Assembly: GCF_900453205.1 (NCBI RefSeq) | Contig: NZ_UGQU01000003.1 | Coordinates: 248,001-312,000 of the forward strand | Length of the DNA stretch: 64,000 bases | Direction: 5' to 3' | From: Moraxella lacunata | Lineage (GTDB): Bacteria > Pseudomonadota > Gammaproteobacteria > Pseudomonadales > Moraxellaceae | In this document: positions 42,891-51,259 of the stretch, piece by piece | How the letters are laid out: the number at the start of each line of letters is the position of its first letter | Position numbering within the stretch: the first letter of the stretch is position 1 | Notes under the pieces: generated by a model | Database searches by the model: none | Told to the model about the DNA's origin: nothing | What the model saw: the letters and a program-made list of their open reading frames with translations, nothing else | Program-made: the position numbers and the translations under genes

Positions 42891-43529
42891 ATGATAAAAA
42901 AATACAACGCTTATTACAATAAATTTGTTGTAAATTTAAATAAATTAGACTTTTTGCCATTATTCGCCATTCGTCTTTATCTTGCCCCTGTGTTTATTAT
43001 GGCAGGGCTAACCAAATACCGTTCGTTTGATGATACGGCACAGTGGTTTGGTAATGCCGATTGGGGGCTTGGTTTGCCATTTGCATCCTTTTGGGTAGCA
43101 ATGGTGATTGTTGCTGAATTGATTGGTGGTGTGGCGTTATTACTCGGCGTGGCGACTCGTTTTTTTGGCGTGTTATTGGCAATCACAATGGCGGTTGCCA
43201 TGCTTCTTGTGCATTTAAAAAACGGCTGGCACGCCATTACCCCAACCGACCCTGCGACCAATATCGCCCAATTATTTGGCGGATTGGGACAGGCAAGTTT
43301 GGATAATTCCATACAAGCGGGCGAGCGATTAAATAAAGCCCGTGAAATCTTACAAACGCATGGCAATTATGACTGGCTGACCGAAACGGGTAATTTTGTG
43401 GTTTTAAATAATGGCATAGAATTTGGCATGACGTATTTTATTATGCTACTTGTTTTAATTACCTATGGGGCGGGGCGGTATATAAGCATTGACTTTTGGA
43501 TAAACAAAAGTCTGCCAACTTTGAAATAA
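42891..43529 (+). CDS. DoxX-family membrane protein (HvfD/BufD-like)
   Basis: A 212-residue inner-membrane protein with four helices of the DoxX type: 'FAIRLYLAPVFIMAGLTKYR', 'FASFWVAMVIVAELIGGVAL', 'GVLLAITMAVAMLLVHLKNG' and a last helix near residue 185. A periplasmic or cytoplasmic loop of about 60 residues separates helices three and four. DoxX proteins are regular members of DUF692/DUF2063 operons, with an unproven redox or quinone-linked role. Confidence 0.88.
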   Translation: MIKKYNAYYNKFVVNLNKLDFLPLFAIRLYLAPVFIMAGLTKYRSFDDTAQWFGNADWGLGLPFASFWVAMVIVAELIGGVALLLGVATRFFGVLLAITMAVAMLLVHLKNGWHAITPTDPATNIAQLFGGLGQASLDNSIQAGERLNKAREILQTHGNYDWLTETGNFVVLNNGIEFGMTYFIMLLVLITYGAGRYISIDFWINKSLPTLK

Positions 43530-43530
43530 T

Positions 43531-43602
43531 ACTGTGTCAAACTCGCTCACAGTACTATTTGTACAGCTTCGCTCGTTTTCCTTGTCTTATTCCAAATTTG
43601 TT
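43531..43602 (+). repeat. Structured intergenic repeat before the sigma gene
   Basis: ACTGTG...CACAGT forms a 6-bp stem (43531-43553), followed by GTAC/GTAC and a pyrimidine-rich run. From memory, similar 'TCAAACTCGCTCACAGTACT' elements recur in Moraxellaceae intergenic regions; only one copy was noticed here. Confidence 0.4.
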
Positions 43603-43612
43603 TGACTTAAAA

Positions 43613-44200
43613 ATGCACCAAATAGAATTACGCCAATTTGATAAAAAAAGCATGGATGAGATATATCAGTCCATGTTTGCTTTTGCGTATAACCAATTAA
43701 ATCACGAACAGCACGCCAAAGATGTGGTGCAAGATGCTCTCTTAAATGCCTTAAAATATGCCGACAGTTTTCAAGGAAAGTCCGCCTTTAAAACATGGGT
43801 ATTTGCCATTTTAAAAAATAAAATTGCCGATTTTATTCGCCGAAATAAACACTATGAAATGATAAGCGATATGAGTGAAAATAGCGATGAAGAATTTTTG
43901 GCAATGCTGTTTGATGATATTGGGCATTGGCAAAATGGCTCATCGCCAAATGCCTTTGATAATCGTTGGGCAAGTCCGCATGAAACAGCTGAAAATGATG
44001 AATTTTGGCAAGTATTGGAACTTTGTTTGGAAAATCTGCCAAAAGAGCAGGCGCAAGTTTTTTTGATGAAAGAATATATAGAATTGGGTAGCGATGAGAT
44101 TTGTCAAAACTTAAATATCACTCGCCAAAATTTATATGTGTTATTGCACAGAGCCAGATTAAGATTGCAAATGTGTTTGTCGGTAAAATGGTTTGTTTAG
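43613..44200 (+). CDS. ECF-type RNA polymerase sigma factor
   Basis: A 195-residue sigma factor. Sigma region 2 is seen in 'YNQLNHEQHAKDVVQDALLN' and 'SFQGKSAFKTWVFAILKNKI' with 'DFIRR'. Region 4 is near the C-terminus, with 'LPKEQAQVFLMKEYIELGSD' and 'LNITRQNLYVLLHRARLRL'. The linker is longer than average. It is followed after 10 bp by a small zinc-type anti-sigma gene. The pair resembles the Neisseria ECF-MseR pair, which also neighbours DUF692/DUF2063 genes. It likely activates the promoter before 38530. The ATG at 43613 is chosen over an upstream frame that runs through the repeat. Confidence 0.9.
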   Translation: MHQIELRQFDKKSMDEIYQSMFAFAYNQLNHEQHAKDVVQDALLNALKYADSFQGKSAFKTWVFAILKNKIADFIRRNKHYEMISDMSENSDEEFLAMLFDDIGHWQNGSSPNAFDNRWASPHETAENDEFWQVLELCLENLPKEQAQVFLMKEYIELGSDEICQNLNITRQNLYVLLHRARLRLQMCLSVKWFV

Positions 44201-44210
44201 GGGGAATACA

Positions 44211-44399
44211 ATGAAACGATTAAAAAATTGCCAAAAAATGACTGAATTGATGAGCTTATCACAAGAAGAACCATTGACTTTATCTCAAAAAATGGCGGTA
44301 AAGTTTCATCTTTTGATGTGTCCTGAATGCCGCAGGTTTGATGATAATAATCGGGTGTTAAAAGAGATGATAAAACAGCATAAGAATTTAAAGGGATGA
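44211..44399 (+). CDS. Zinc-type anti-sigma factor (MseR-like)
   Basis: A 62-residue protein with a HxxxCxxC motif in 'KFHLLMCPECRRF' (His33, Cys37, Cys40) and a further Cys7, the pattern of ZAS-family anti-sigma factors that hold their ECF partner and release it when zinc-bound thiols are oxidised. It has no membrane helix, so it should sense cytoplasmic oxidants. It starts 10 bp after the sigma gene behind GGGGGA and ends 15 bp before convergent rnhB. Confidence 0.88.
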   Translation: MKRLKNCQKMTELMSLSQEEPLTLSQKMAVKFHLLMCPECRRFDDNNRVLKEMIKQHKNLKG

Positions 44400-44414
44400 T
44401 TTGTTTTAAAGCGA

Positions 44415-45146
44415 TTAAAAAAGCTGATTTGCCAATATCGTCCGCATGGGATTAAAACTTTTACGATGCTCGGGCAATATCCCATGCTCATAAATGGCGG
44501 TGGTATGGGCTTTGCTGGCATAGCCTTTGTGCTTGTCTAGTCCATAATCAGGATAAATCTTGGTATAGTCATTCATGGCGGTATCACGATGAACCTTGGC
44601 AAGGATACTGGCACAAGCGATAGACGTGTGAAGGCTGTCGCCCTTGATGAGCGTGTGAATGCACGGTTGAAAATCGGTAAAGTCATCGGACAGCGTGGGC
44701 GCAGCGTTGCCGTCTATCACGATGATAAGATTGTCATTTTTGCTAACGTTATTTAACACAATCAAATTTTCAATAGCAAGTCTCATGCCCAAAAGAGTCG
44801 CTTGATAAATGTCAATCGTATCAATCACATAAGCAGGAATGTCAATAATGACATAGCTTTGGCAGGTTTGCTTAATCGGGTCAAAGACCAGATTCCGCTT
44901 TTTTTCGGACAATTTTTTGCTGTCGTTGATAAGAGCAAGGGGCGTATTTGTCAGGTCAATTTGCCCAAATTCGCCCGTCAAATCATTATCCAAAATCACC
45001 GCCCCAACCGTCATTTGCCCAAACAGTGAACCTCGCCCTACTTCATCAATGCCGATGACAAAAGTGCGTGATGTGGGTTCGTGATTTTTGTGGGCGACAA
45101 CGGTGCAAGCGTGGGCGTGCGTGTTTTGGGTGTGGGCTTTTATCAT
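44415..45146 (-). CDS. rnhB: Ribonuclease HII
   Basis: A 243-residue enzyme that removes ribonucleotides from DNA and RNA-DNA hybrids. The active-site motif 'VIGIDEVGRGSLFGQMTVGA' carries the DE pair, and further aspartates are in 'IIVIDGNAAP' and the 'IKGDSLHTSIACASILAKVH' region. About 30 residues of His/Thr-rich sequence precede the domain. No internal start is available, so the extension is real or the start is non-ATG. Confidence 0.93.
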   Translation of the reverse strand: MIKAHTQNTHAHACTVVAHKNHEPTSRTFVIGIDEVGRGSLFGQMTVGAVILDNDLTGEFGQIDLTNTPLALINDSKKLSEKKRNLVFDPIKQTCQSYVIIDIPAYVIDTIDIYQATLLGMRLAIENLIVLNNVSKNDNLIIVIDGNAAPTLSDDFTDFQPCIHTLIKGDSLHTSIACASILAKVHRDTAMNDYTKIYPDYGLDKHKGYASKAHTTAIYEHGILPEHRKSFNPMRTILANQLF

Positions 45147-45163
45147 GGTATTTTTAAAATTAT

Positions 45164-45206
45164 AAAAACCGTTCGTGCTGAGCTTGTCGAAGCATGGCGG
45201 TTTTTT
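45164..45206 (-). repeat. GAGCTTGTCGAAG-type palindromic repeat with terminator form
   Basis: AAAAACCG ... GAGCTTGTCGAAGC ... GCGGTTTTTT. The outer arms form a stem with a T run, so it may terminate transcription between mnmC and rnhB. The core is the widespread GAGCTTGTCGAAG repeat, related to the palindromes in the 25787, 49771 and 52651 repeats. Confidence 0.55.
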
Positions 45207-45214
45207 GCGTAAAT

Positions 45215-47113
45215 TTATCTATTTTGGTCAATCGGTGTTTGCAGGCGTGGACGGTTTGGGTTTAATTTATCCAATAAAATATGAGAGACAGGCAACGGCT
45301 CATCAAAAATCAACCCTGCCAAAATCTCACCACAAATCGGAGCAAAACTAAACCCCTTTGATCCCATGCCATAGACGGTGTATAGTCCTTGATTGCCCAT
45401 TTCACCGCCAACTTGACCGCCTATTTCTCCGACTAGGGGGTGGTAATCAGGTGTTTGGGCTCGTATGCTTGCCCGTCCGTGTAAGTCCTTGGTATTGATG
45501 TTTAACTCATCGGCAAGGCTTGGTAGACTTTGGCGAAGTTTAGCCAAATTAAATTCATGCTCATCATCACGCACCGATGTATCAGTATCATTACGCACAA
45601 AACTTGCCCCCATTAAAAAGGTGGGCGTATCGCCTTTATCAAAAGTGGCACAATAGCCGTCATATTTTATTGGGGTGGCGATTTTGGCTTTTAACTCATC
45701 AGATATATGGCGAATATCAAGCCATGAGACTTGCCCACGGATTTTTCTGGGGTTAAATAACTCATCATTTAATAAATAACTTTCAAACCCTGCACAAATG
45801 ACCACGATGTCGGCAGATAGCTCTCTGTTGTCATCTTTTGCCGTCCATGTGTCATTGTCTTTTGTGATGTGTTTGGCATGAAACTGTTTAAAATGAATTA
45901 GGGGGTTTGATAAAATAAAATCCGCCAATTTATGTGTATCAATTAGACCTGCTTTTGGCGTGTGGGTGTTGATGATTTGATGATTAAAATCAGCATTGTC
46001 TGAATTAAAATTTTCATTAAAAATACCAATCAGCTCATCAGGATAGCTGTTTGCTAAATGAGCTAATTTTTCATGCGATTTTTGCGTGGGTAATAAAAAA
46101 TCTATCGCCCCTGTTTGGGAGAATATCTCATCATTTGATGATTGATTAAACGCTTTGTAAATCCGCTCGGCATACAAAAAGCTGACGGTGGGCAGATGAT
46201 TGGGAGCGTCTGATAGTTGGGTGAGTTTGGGGGCGAACAGGGCTTTGGGGTTGCCTGACGCTCCTGCTAGTGGGGCGGTTTTGTCAATCACGCTGACCGC
46301 CACGCCACGCCTTGCCAACGCATGAGCGGTAAAGAGTCCTGATACGCCAGCTCCGATGATGATAGCCGATTTTGGCGTGGGTTTGGGTGTGGCGTTGCCG
46401 TCAAAGGTGGCGGTTATCATCTCACGCTTACGCCCAAAGCCCTTGATTTTTTGTACACTCATGTCGATAGCTGTCAAGGCTCGTCTGACTGCCCCACTGC
46501 TGGTAAAGGTGGCAAGGGTGGCGTTAGGTCTAGATAGGCGTTTGATTTGACCAAAAATCTCGTCTGACCACAACTCGCTGTTTTTGGCAGGGGCAAAACC
46601 GTCTAAGAACCAAGCATCCGCAAGTCCATCGCTTATTTTGCAGAAACTATCCAACGCATCGCCTAGCCATAAATCTAGCGTGATATTGCCAAAATGCAAG
46701 CGATGACACCCTGTTAAGGCAAGCGGATAATTATCCAGTAAATCCTTGATAAATGGGGTGGTTTGTTCGTCCTGCCATGCCGATAGGGCGGTGGTTAGGT
46801 CGGCATGAGAGAGCGGATATTTTTCGGTACTGACAAAATACAGACGGGCGGACGGCGGGGCGGTTTGTTGCCAGAGCAGGCAGGTTGCCAAAAAGTTTAG
46901 CCCTGTGCCAAAGCCTGTCTCCATGATGACAAAATGCTCATGTTCGCCCAAATTGGCAAAGCGGTGGGGCAAATCATTGCCTTGCAAAAAGACATGATTG
47001 GTCTCATCAAATCCGCCCGCTTTTGAAAAATAAATGTCGTCAAACTGCTCGGAGCTGGGCGTGATGTTGCCCAAACTGTCGGTTTGCCATGTGATGTCTG
47101 CGGTCTGTATCAT
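45215..47113 (-). CDS. mnmC: Bifunctional tRNA mnm5s2U biosynthesis protein MnmC
   Basis: A 632-residue protein that completes the wobble-uridine modification mnm5s2U34. The N-terminal methyltransferase half has 'MIQTADITWQTDSLGNITPS', the SAM motif 'FVIMETGFGTGLNFLATCLL' and 'WFLDGFAPAKNSELWSDEIF'. The C-terminal FAD oxidoreductase half opens with 'SAIIIGAGVSGLFTAHALAR' and ends with 'YGMGSKGFSFAPICGEILAG'. Both halves are complete. Confidence 0.93.
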   Translation of the reverse strand: MIQTADITWQTDSLGNITPSSEQFDDIYFSKAGGFDETNHVFLQGNDLPHRFANLGEHEHFVIMETGFGTGLNFLATCLLWQQTAPPSARLYFVSTEKYPLSHADLTTALSAWQDEQTTPFIKDLLDNYPLALTGCHRLHFGNITLDLWLGDALDSFCKISDGLADAWFLDGFAPAKNSELWSDEIFGQIKRLSRPNATLATFTSSGAVRRALTAIDMSVQKIKGFGRKREMITATFDGNATPKPTPKSAIIIGAGVSGLFTAHALARRGVAVSVIDKTAPLAGASGNPKALFAPKLTQLSDAPNHLPTVSFLYAERIYKAFNQSSNDEIFSQTGAIDFLLPTQKSHEKLAHLANSYPDELIGIFNENFNSDNADFNHQIINTHTPKAGLIDTHKLADFILSNPLIHFKQFHAKHITKDNDTWTAKDDNRELSADIVVICAGFESYLLNDELFNPRKIRGQVSWLDIRHISDELKAKIATPIKYDGYCATFDKGDTPTFLMGASFVRNDTDTSVRDDEHEFNLAKLRQSLPSLADELNINTKDLHGRASIRAQTPDYHPLVGEIGGQVGGEMGNQGLYTVYGMGSKGFSFAPICGEILAGLIFDEPLPVSHILLDKLNPNRPRLQTPIDQNR

Positions 47114-47129
47114 GGTCTGTCAGGTCGGT

Positions 47130-47552
47130 TTATTTGCGTTTCATGATGAGTGACGCTAGGATAAAGCCAAGGATGAACGACACCAAGGTGCTGATAACGC
47201 CATAAAGAAACAACTGTCCACTACGTTCATTGACCAACACATTGACCTGCGTGGTCAGCTCGTCAATCCGCCCTTGTAGTTCGCTGTTTTTGGCGAGTAG
47301 CTCGGTATTGGCACGGGACAGCTCATTATCGTCGGGGCTGTTCAGCTCGGCAATGGTGGGGGCGTTGGGGTCGTGCGGGCTTGCAGGTGGTGGCGGGACG
47401 GGGGTTTGGCTCTCTGCGTTCTCACTCTCGCTGGCATTGCCATTGGTGCTGGCGGTGGGCGTGCCAGATGTCGGATTGGAGGCGGTTTGAGCAAGGCTGA
47501 CCGCAGGCAGTAAGGCGGTGGCAAGCAAGGCGGTAATGATGGCAACTCTCAT
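47130..47552 (-). CDS. Secreted/membrane-tethered hypothetical protein
   Basis: A 140-residue protein. A Sec signal peptide ('IITALLATALLPAVSLAQ', cleavage near AQA/AQT) is followed by a low-complexity Pro/Ser/Asn-rich region. A short coiled coil ('ELSRANTELLAKNSELQGRI') and a C-terminal transmembrane helix with a basic tail ('SFILGFILASLIMKRK') complete it. The domain between would be periplasmic. Family not recognised. It lies between mnmC and the yciI-like gene on the same strand. Confidence 0.6.
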   Translation of the reverse strand: MRVAIITALLATALLPAVSLAQTASNPTSGTPTASTNGNASESENAESQTPVPPPPASPHDPNAPTIAELNSPDDNELSRANTELLAKNSELQGRIDELTTQVNVLVNERSGQLFLYGVISTLVSFILGFILASLIMKRK

Positions 47553-47560
47553 GGCAACTC

Positions 47561-47866
47561 TCAGGCGTCACTGTCGGCAGGCAAGGCTTGGATAAAGGGG
47601 CGAATGTCCACATGGCTATACACACCGCCATGCAAATACGGCTCGTCATTTGCCCATGCTCGGGCTTGCTCGATGTCATCAAAATGGGCGATGATAAGGC
47701 TGCCGCTCATGGCAGGTTCGCCGTGTGTGATGGGCGTGGGGCCTGCGATGACAAGGCGGTTTTGGGCGTGTAGGGCGGTCAGTCGCTCGATGTGAGCAGG
47801 GTGAATCTCGCTACGTTTGGCGGTGCTGTCGGCAACATCATGACCGATAATGGCAAATAGTGGCAT
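47561..47866 (-). CDS. YciI-family protein
   Basis: A 101-residue ferredoxin-like alpha/beta protein. 'MPLFAIIGHDVADSTAKRSE' contains the family's N-terminal strand with the H-D pair, followed by 'HIERLTALHAQNRLVIAGP' and 'GSLIIAHFDDIEQARAWAND'. YciI-like proteins are putative enzymes with a His-Asp dyad but no assigned reaction. It starts about 785 bp upstream of the yciB start in transcription order reversed; the intervening 158 bp at 47867-48024 show nothing notable. Confidence 0.85.
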   Translation of the reverse strand: MPLFAIIGHDVADSTAKRSEIHPAHIERLTALHAQNRLVIAGPTPITHGEPAMSGSLIIAHFDDIEQARAWANDEPYLHGGVYSHVDIRPFIQALPADSDA

Positions 47867-48024
47867 GGGGTTTTCCTAATTTTGGATTAATGTGTTGTTT
47901 GATTTGGTTGTTTGTTACGAATAGGGTTTGCAAGATATTTTTATCAATTTTATTTTGATAAATTAAAATAAAATCTATGGATATCTATGAATCATAGGTA
48001 AAGCCATATTTTAGCACTTTTAAA

Positions 48025-48651
48025 TTATTTTTTAACTGCTGTTTCATCTATCTTAATGTGTTTACGCAGGACAATAAACATACCGACCATAAAGCTTATC
48101 ATGACGATAATATCGCCAAAGGCGGTAAACTCGCCCCAGTACTCGCCCCCCATAAAGATAAAGGCAAAAAAGGCGTGTAGGCTTGCCATGAGTACAAAAA
48201 ATCCTGCCCATGCTAGATTAAGTTTTTTCCATGCTGATGATGATAAGTCAAACACAGGGGAGAGTAGTTTTTGAATGGCGGATTCTTTGTTGCTCAAAAA
48301 AAATGGCGACAAAAATAAGGCAAGGGCAAAGCCTAGATTAATTAAAATCGCTTTTAGGCGAATATAAAAATCATCACGCAAGGCAAGGGTTAGCCCGCCA
48401 AACACCACGGTCATCAGTAGCACAAAAATCTGCTGTTTTTGCAGACGAAATTTTTGACTGACAAACAAAAAGCCATATATGACAAGCGTGGCAAGGGTCA
48501 GCCCTGCGGTCGCTACGATGATGTGGTTGTTGTTCTCGCCCCCTGTTAGCCCAATGGCGGTCAGTAGGGGGTGGGCAGGATTGTCCTTGTCTGTGGTCTT
48601 ATACAGATAAAAAAAGACAATGATGGGAATGTAATCAAGTAGGGCTTTCAT
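48025..48651 (-). CDS. yciB: Inner-membrane septation protein YciB
   Basis: A 208-residue protein with five or six transmembrane helices. The family N-terminus 'MKALLDYIPIIVFFYLYKTT' fixes the start at 48651; the open frame runs further upstream but adds non-conserved sequence. 'LRDDFYIRLKAILINLGFAL' and 'WKKLNLAWAGFFVLMASLHA' are typical. YciB has roles in cell envelope integrity and septation. In many genomes yciB and yciI are neighbours, as here. Confidence 0.9.
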   Translation of the reverse strand: MKALLDYIPIIVFFYLYKTTDKDNPAHPLLTAIGLTGGENNNHIIVATAGLTLATLVIYGFLFVSQKFRLQKQQIFVLLMTVVFGGLTLALRDDFYIRLKAILINLGFALALFLSPFFLSNKESAIQKLLSPVFDLSSSAWKKLNLAWAGFFVLMASLHAFFAFIFMGGEYWGEFTAFGDIIVMISFMVGMFIVLRKHIKIDETAVKK

Positions 48652-48840
48652 GGGTGTGATGTGTCTAAAAGGTGCTATTTTACACGCTTTTGGGGGTAAA
48701 AGTAAAATAAATTGGGATTTGGTGGGTGTTTTTTGCAAGATGAATAAATTGCAAGATAAACTGGCGTTATTTGTTGTAGCAAGGTAAAATACTGCCCCAG
48801 TCGCTCTATCAGGCAAGCTAAATAAATCGGAAACGGCAAA

Positions 48841-49563
48841 ATGTTACAAATTTTATATCAAGATGATGACGTGGTGGTGGTAAACAAACCTGCTGGTATG
48901 CTTGTTCATCGCTCATGGCTTGACAAGCATGAGACGGTATTTGTGATGACGGTTTTGCGTGATATGCTTGGGCAACACGTTTTCCCTGTTCATCGGCTAG
49001 ACCGCCCGACATCAGGGGTGCTATTATTTGCTAAGTCGTCAGACGTGGCACGGACATTATCTTTACAATTTGAAAAGCACACGGTAGAAAAGTCGTATCT
49101 GGCGGTGGTGCGTGGGTATTTGCTCGGCAGCGGGCGGATTGATTATCCCTTAAAGGTCAAACTTGACAAAATCGCTGATAAATTTGCCAGTAGCGACAAA
49201 GAACCACAGTCCGCCATGACTGATTATGAGAATTTGGCAACGTGCGAAATGCCCTTTGTCTCGGTGGATAGATACGCCACATCTCGGTATAGCCTTATGA
49301 AACTTATCCCAGTTACAGGGCGAAAACACCAACTAAGACGGCACATGACTCATCTTTTTCACCCCATTGTTGGCGATACCACGCATGGCGACACCGCCCA
49401 AAATCGTGCGGTGGCAGAGTTCACAGGCGTATCAAGGCTGCTTTTGCACGCTCATACTTTGGCATTTGATGACATGAGTGGCAAGCGTATCACGGTGGTC
49501 GCCCCACTTGATGATGGATTTGGCAAGGTGGTGCGTGATTTTGGGTGGGGTAATTTGCTCTAA
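48841..49563 (+). CDS. truC: tRNA pseudouridine(65) synthase-like (RluA superfamily)
   Basis: A 240-residue pseudouridine synthase. The catalytic motif 'VFPVHRLDRPTSGVLLFAKS' carries the nucleophilic Asp, the N-terminus 'ILYQDDDVVVVNKPAGMLVH' is the first conserved block, and 'LIPVTGRKHQLRRHMTHLFH' the third. The size and 'HRSWLD' after the first block fit TruC, which acts on U65 of tRNAs. Specificity is inferred. Confidence 0.85.
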   Translation: MLQILYQDDDVVVVNKPAGMLVHRSWLDKHETVFVMTVLRDMLGQHVFPVHRLDRPTSGVLLFAKSSDVARTLSLQFEKHTVEKSYLAVVRGYLLGSGRIDYPLKVKLDKIADKFASSDKEPQSAMTDYENLATCEMPFVSVDRYATSRYSLMKLIPVTGRKHQLRRHMTHLFHPIVGDTTHGDTAQNRAVAEFTGVSRLLLHAHTLAFDDMSGKRITVVAPLDDGFGKVVRDFGWGNLL

Positions 49564-49770
49564 TAATGTTGTATTTTGACAAAACCACCCAATTGAACCG
49601 ACCTTTAAATCTTAGACATAAGACAAAAGACTAGGTTGTGGCAAGTGGTTGTATCAACTCCGATTGGACTAAGATTCTGTAAGTTCACAGGACTTAGCCC
49701 TTTTGGTTTGCTCTTTATTCTACAGCGAACAAAATTGAATTCTGCACGCAAGCCGTTCACCCTGAGTTAC

Positions 49771-49855
49771 GCCTGTGGGTCGGTTTCTATTATGGTTCGA
49801 CTTAGCTCATCACGAACGAAAAACCTTAGCACTTTTTCATTTTGCAGAGTGTACT
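49771..49855 (-). repeat. CTCTGCAAAATGAAAAAG dispersed repeat, reverse copy
   Basis: Read on the minus strand it gives CTCTGCAAAATGAAAAAGTG, then a GTTCGTGATGAGCTAAGTCG palindrome region, then GAAACCGACCCACAGGC. It matches 52651-52733 closely and 25787-25860 in part. It occupies the middle of the 381-bp gap between truC and the DAHP synthase gene. The rest of that gap (49564-49770) shows no ORF or RNA gene. Confidence 0.65.
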
Positions 49856-49888
49856 TTTTAGGTTAATGTCTTTATAGGGTATAGAAAC

Positions 49889-49916
49889 AATAAAGGCGAA
49901 TCTCTCCGCCTTTATT
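49889..49916 (-). terminator. Terminator after the DAHP synthase gene
   Basis: On the minus strand AATAAAGGCG-GAGAGATT-CGCCTTTATT gives a perfect 10-bp stem; the A/T-rich arms allow use in either direction. It lies about 30 bp after the stop of the gene at 49945-51024. Confidence 0.75.
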
Positions 49917-49944
49917 TGTGGATTTAAGGTTTTTACCGCCAGTT

Positions 49945-51024
49945 TTAACGATTTGGCAAATGCTCTTTGACGTCTTTGGCAAACTGACGTAACACGTCCA
50001 CTGTGCTGTCCCAATCCAAACAGCCGTCCGTAACCGATTTGCCGTATTCTAATTGGCTTAGGTCGGCAGGGATATTTTGACGACCGCCTTTTAGGTGACT
50101 TTCAATCATGAGACCCATGATAGATTTGTTGCCTTTTTGGATTTGCCCTGCGATGTTTTGGATAACCATGGGCTGTAAGTAGGGGTCTTTGCCAGAGTTG
50201 GCATGGCTTGCGTCCACCATGATTTTGCCGTTGGTTTTGCCACGGGCAAGCTCGTTTTCGGCGGCGGCAATGGCGGTTTCATCATAGTTGGGCTGGTCGT
50301 TACCGCCACGCAATACCACATGGGCGTATTTATTGCCCTTGGATTTGATGATAGACACTTGTCCGTCTGATGACAATCCCAAAAAGCTATGCCCTGAGCT
50401 GACCGCTTGCATGGCATTGACCGCTACGGTCATGGAGCCGTCCGTACCGTTTTTAAAACCGACAGGGCAAGACAAACCGCTTGACATCTCACGGTGGGTT
50501 TGTGATTCGGTGGTTCTGGCTCCGATTGCCGACCAGCTAATCAAATCTTGCATATATTGGGGGGTGTTAGGGTCAAGGGCTTCGGTGGCACACGGCAAGC
50601 CTTTTTCGTTTAATTCCAAAAGTAGCTTACGAGCCATACCAAGCCCTTTTTCGATGTCAAAGCTGTCGTCCATGTTCGGGTCATTGATAAGCCCTTTCCA
50701 GCCTGTGGTGGTGCGTGGCTTTTCAAAGTACACACGCATGACGATAAATAGCTCGTCTTTTAGCTCGTCCGCCAACACTTTTAATTTGTCCGCATACTCA
50801 TGGGCGGCATTGACATCATGGATAGAGCAAGGTCCGACCACGACTAGGATACGCTTGTCTATGCCATCCAAAATGTCTTCGATGACCTTGCGACCGTGCA
50901 ACACGGTGCTAAATGCTTGGCTAGATAGGGGGTAGGTGCGTTTTAGTTCGGCGGGGGTGATTAGGGGTGTGATTTTTTCAATATTCACATCATCAATTTC
51001 TGTATGGTGGGTTAAAAAAGACAT
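49945..51024 (-). CDS. aroG: 3-deoxy-7-phosphoheptulonate (DAHP) synthase, class I
   Basis: A 359-residue enzyme condensing PEP and erythrose-4-phosphate, the entry to the shikimate pathway that pheA, tyrA and aroA of this window depend on. Type I-alpha features are 'RILVVVGPCSIHDVNAAHEY', 'VMRVYFEKPRTTTGWKGLIN', 'GARTTESQTHREMSSGLSCP' and 'VDASHANSGKDPYLQP'. Which aromatic amino acid inhibits it (AroF, AroG or AroH type) cannot be told with confidence from sequence here. Confidence 0.92.
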   Translation of the reverse strand: MSFLTHHTEIDDVNIEKITPLITPAELKRTYPLSSQAFSTVLHGRKVIEDILDGIDKRILVVVGPCSIHDVNAAHEYADKLKVLADELKDELFIVMRVYFEKPRTTTGWKGLINDPNMDDSFDIEKGLGMARKLLLELNEKGLPCATEALDPNTPQYMQDLISWSAIGARTTESQTHREMSSGLSCPVGFKNGTDGSMTVAVNAMQAVSSGHSFLGLSSDGQVSIIKSKGNKYAHVVLRGGNDQPNYDETAIAAAENELARGKTNGKIMVDASHANSGKDPYLQPMVIQNIAGQIQKGNKSIMGLMIESHLKGGRQNIPADLSQLEYGKSVTDGCLDWDSTVDVLRQFAKDVKEHLPNR

Positions 51025-51259
51025 AATACCTGCCTGTATTTATTGGGTTTGGTCAAAGGGGTATTATGCACAGTTTTACACCGTTTGACAAGATAAAAAG
51101 TGAGAAAAAGGGCAAAAATTTTAAAAATAGTTTATGGATTTTTATAAATTGATAATTTATGGTTATTTATAAAATTGCTAAAAGTTGGTACAAAATCCCA
51201 TCTCTCCTTTTGCCCAATGCCCTCAAATGTGCTATCATAGCCCCATTTTAGTTTTGAGA

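Noticed and set aside
49564-49944. Possible tRNA or riboswitch in the truC-aroG gap
   Set aside because: No cloverleaf or aptamer pattern was found; the structure present is explained by the dispersed repeat and the terminator.
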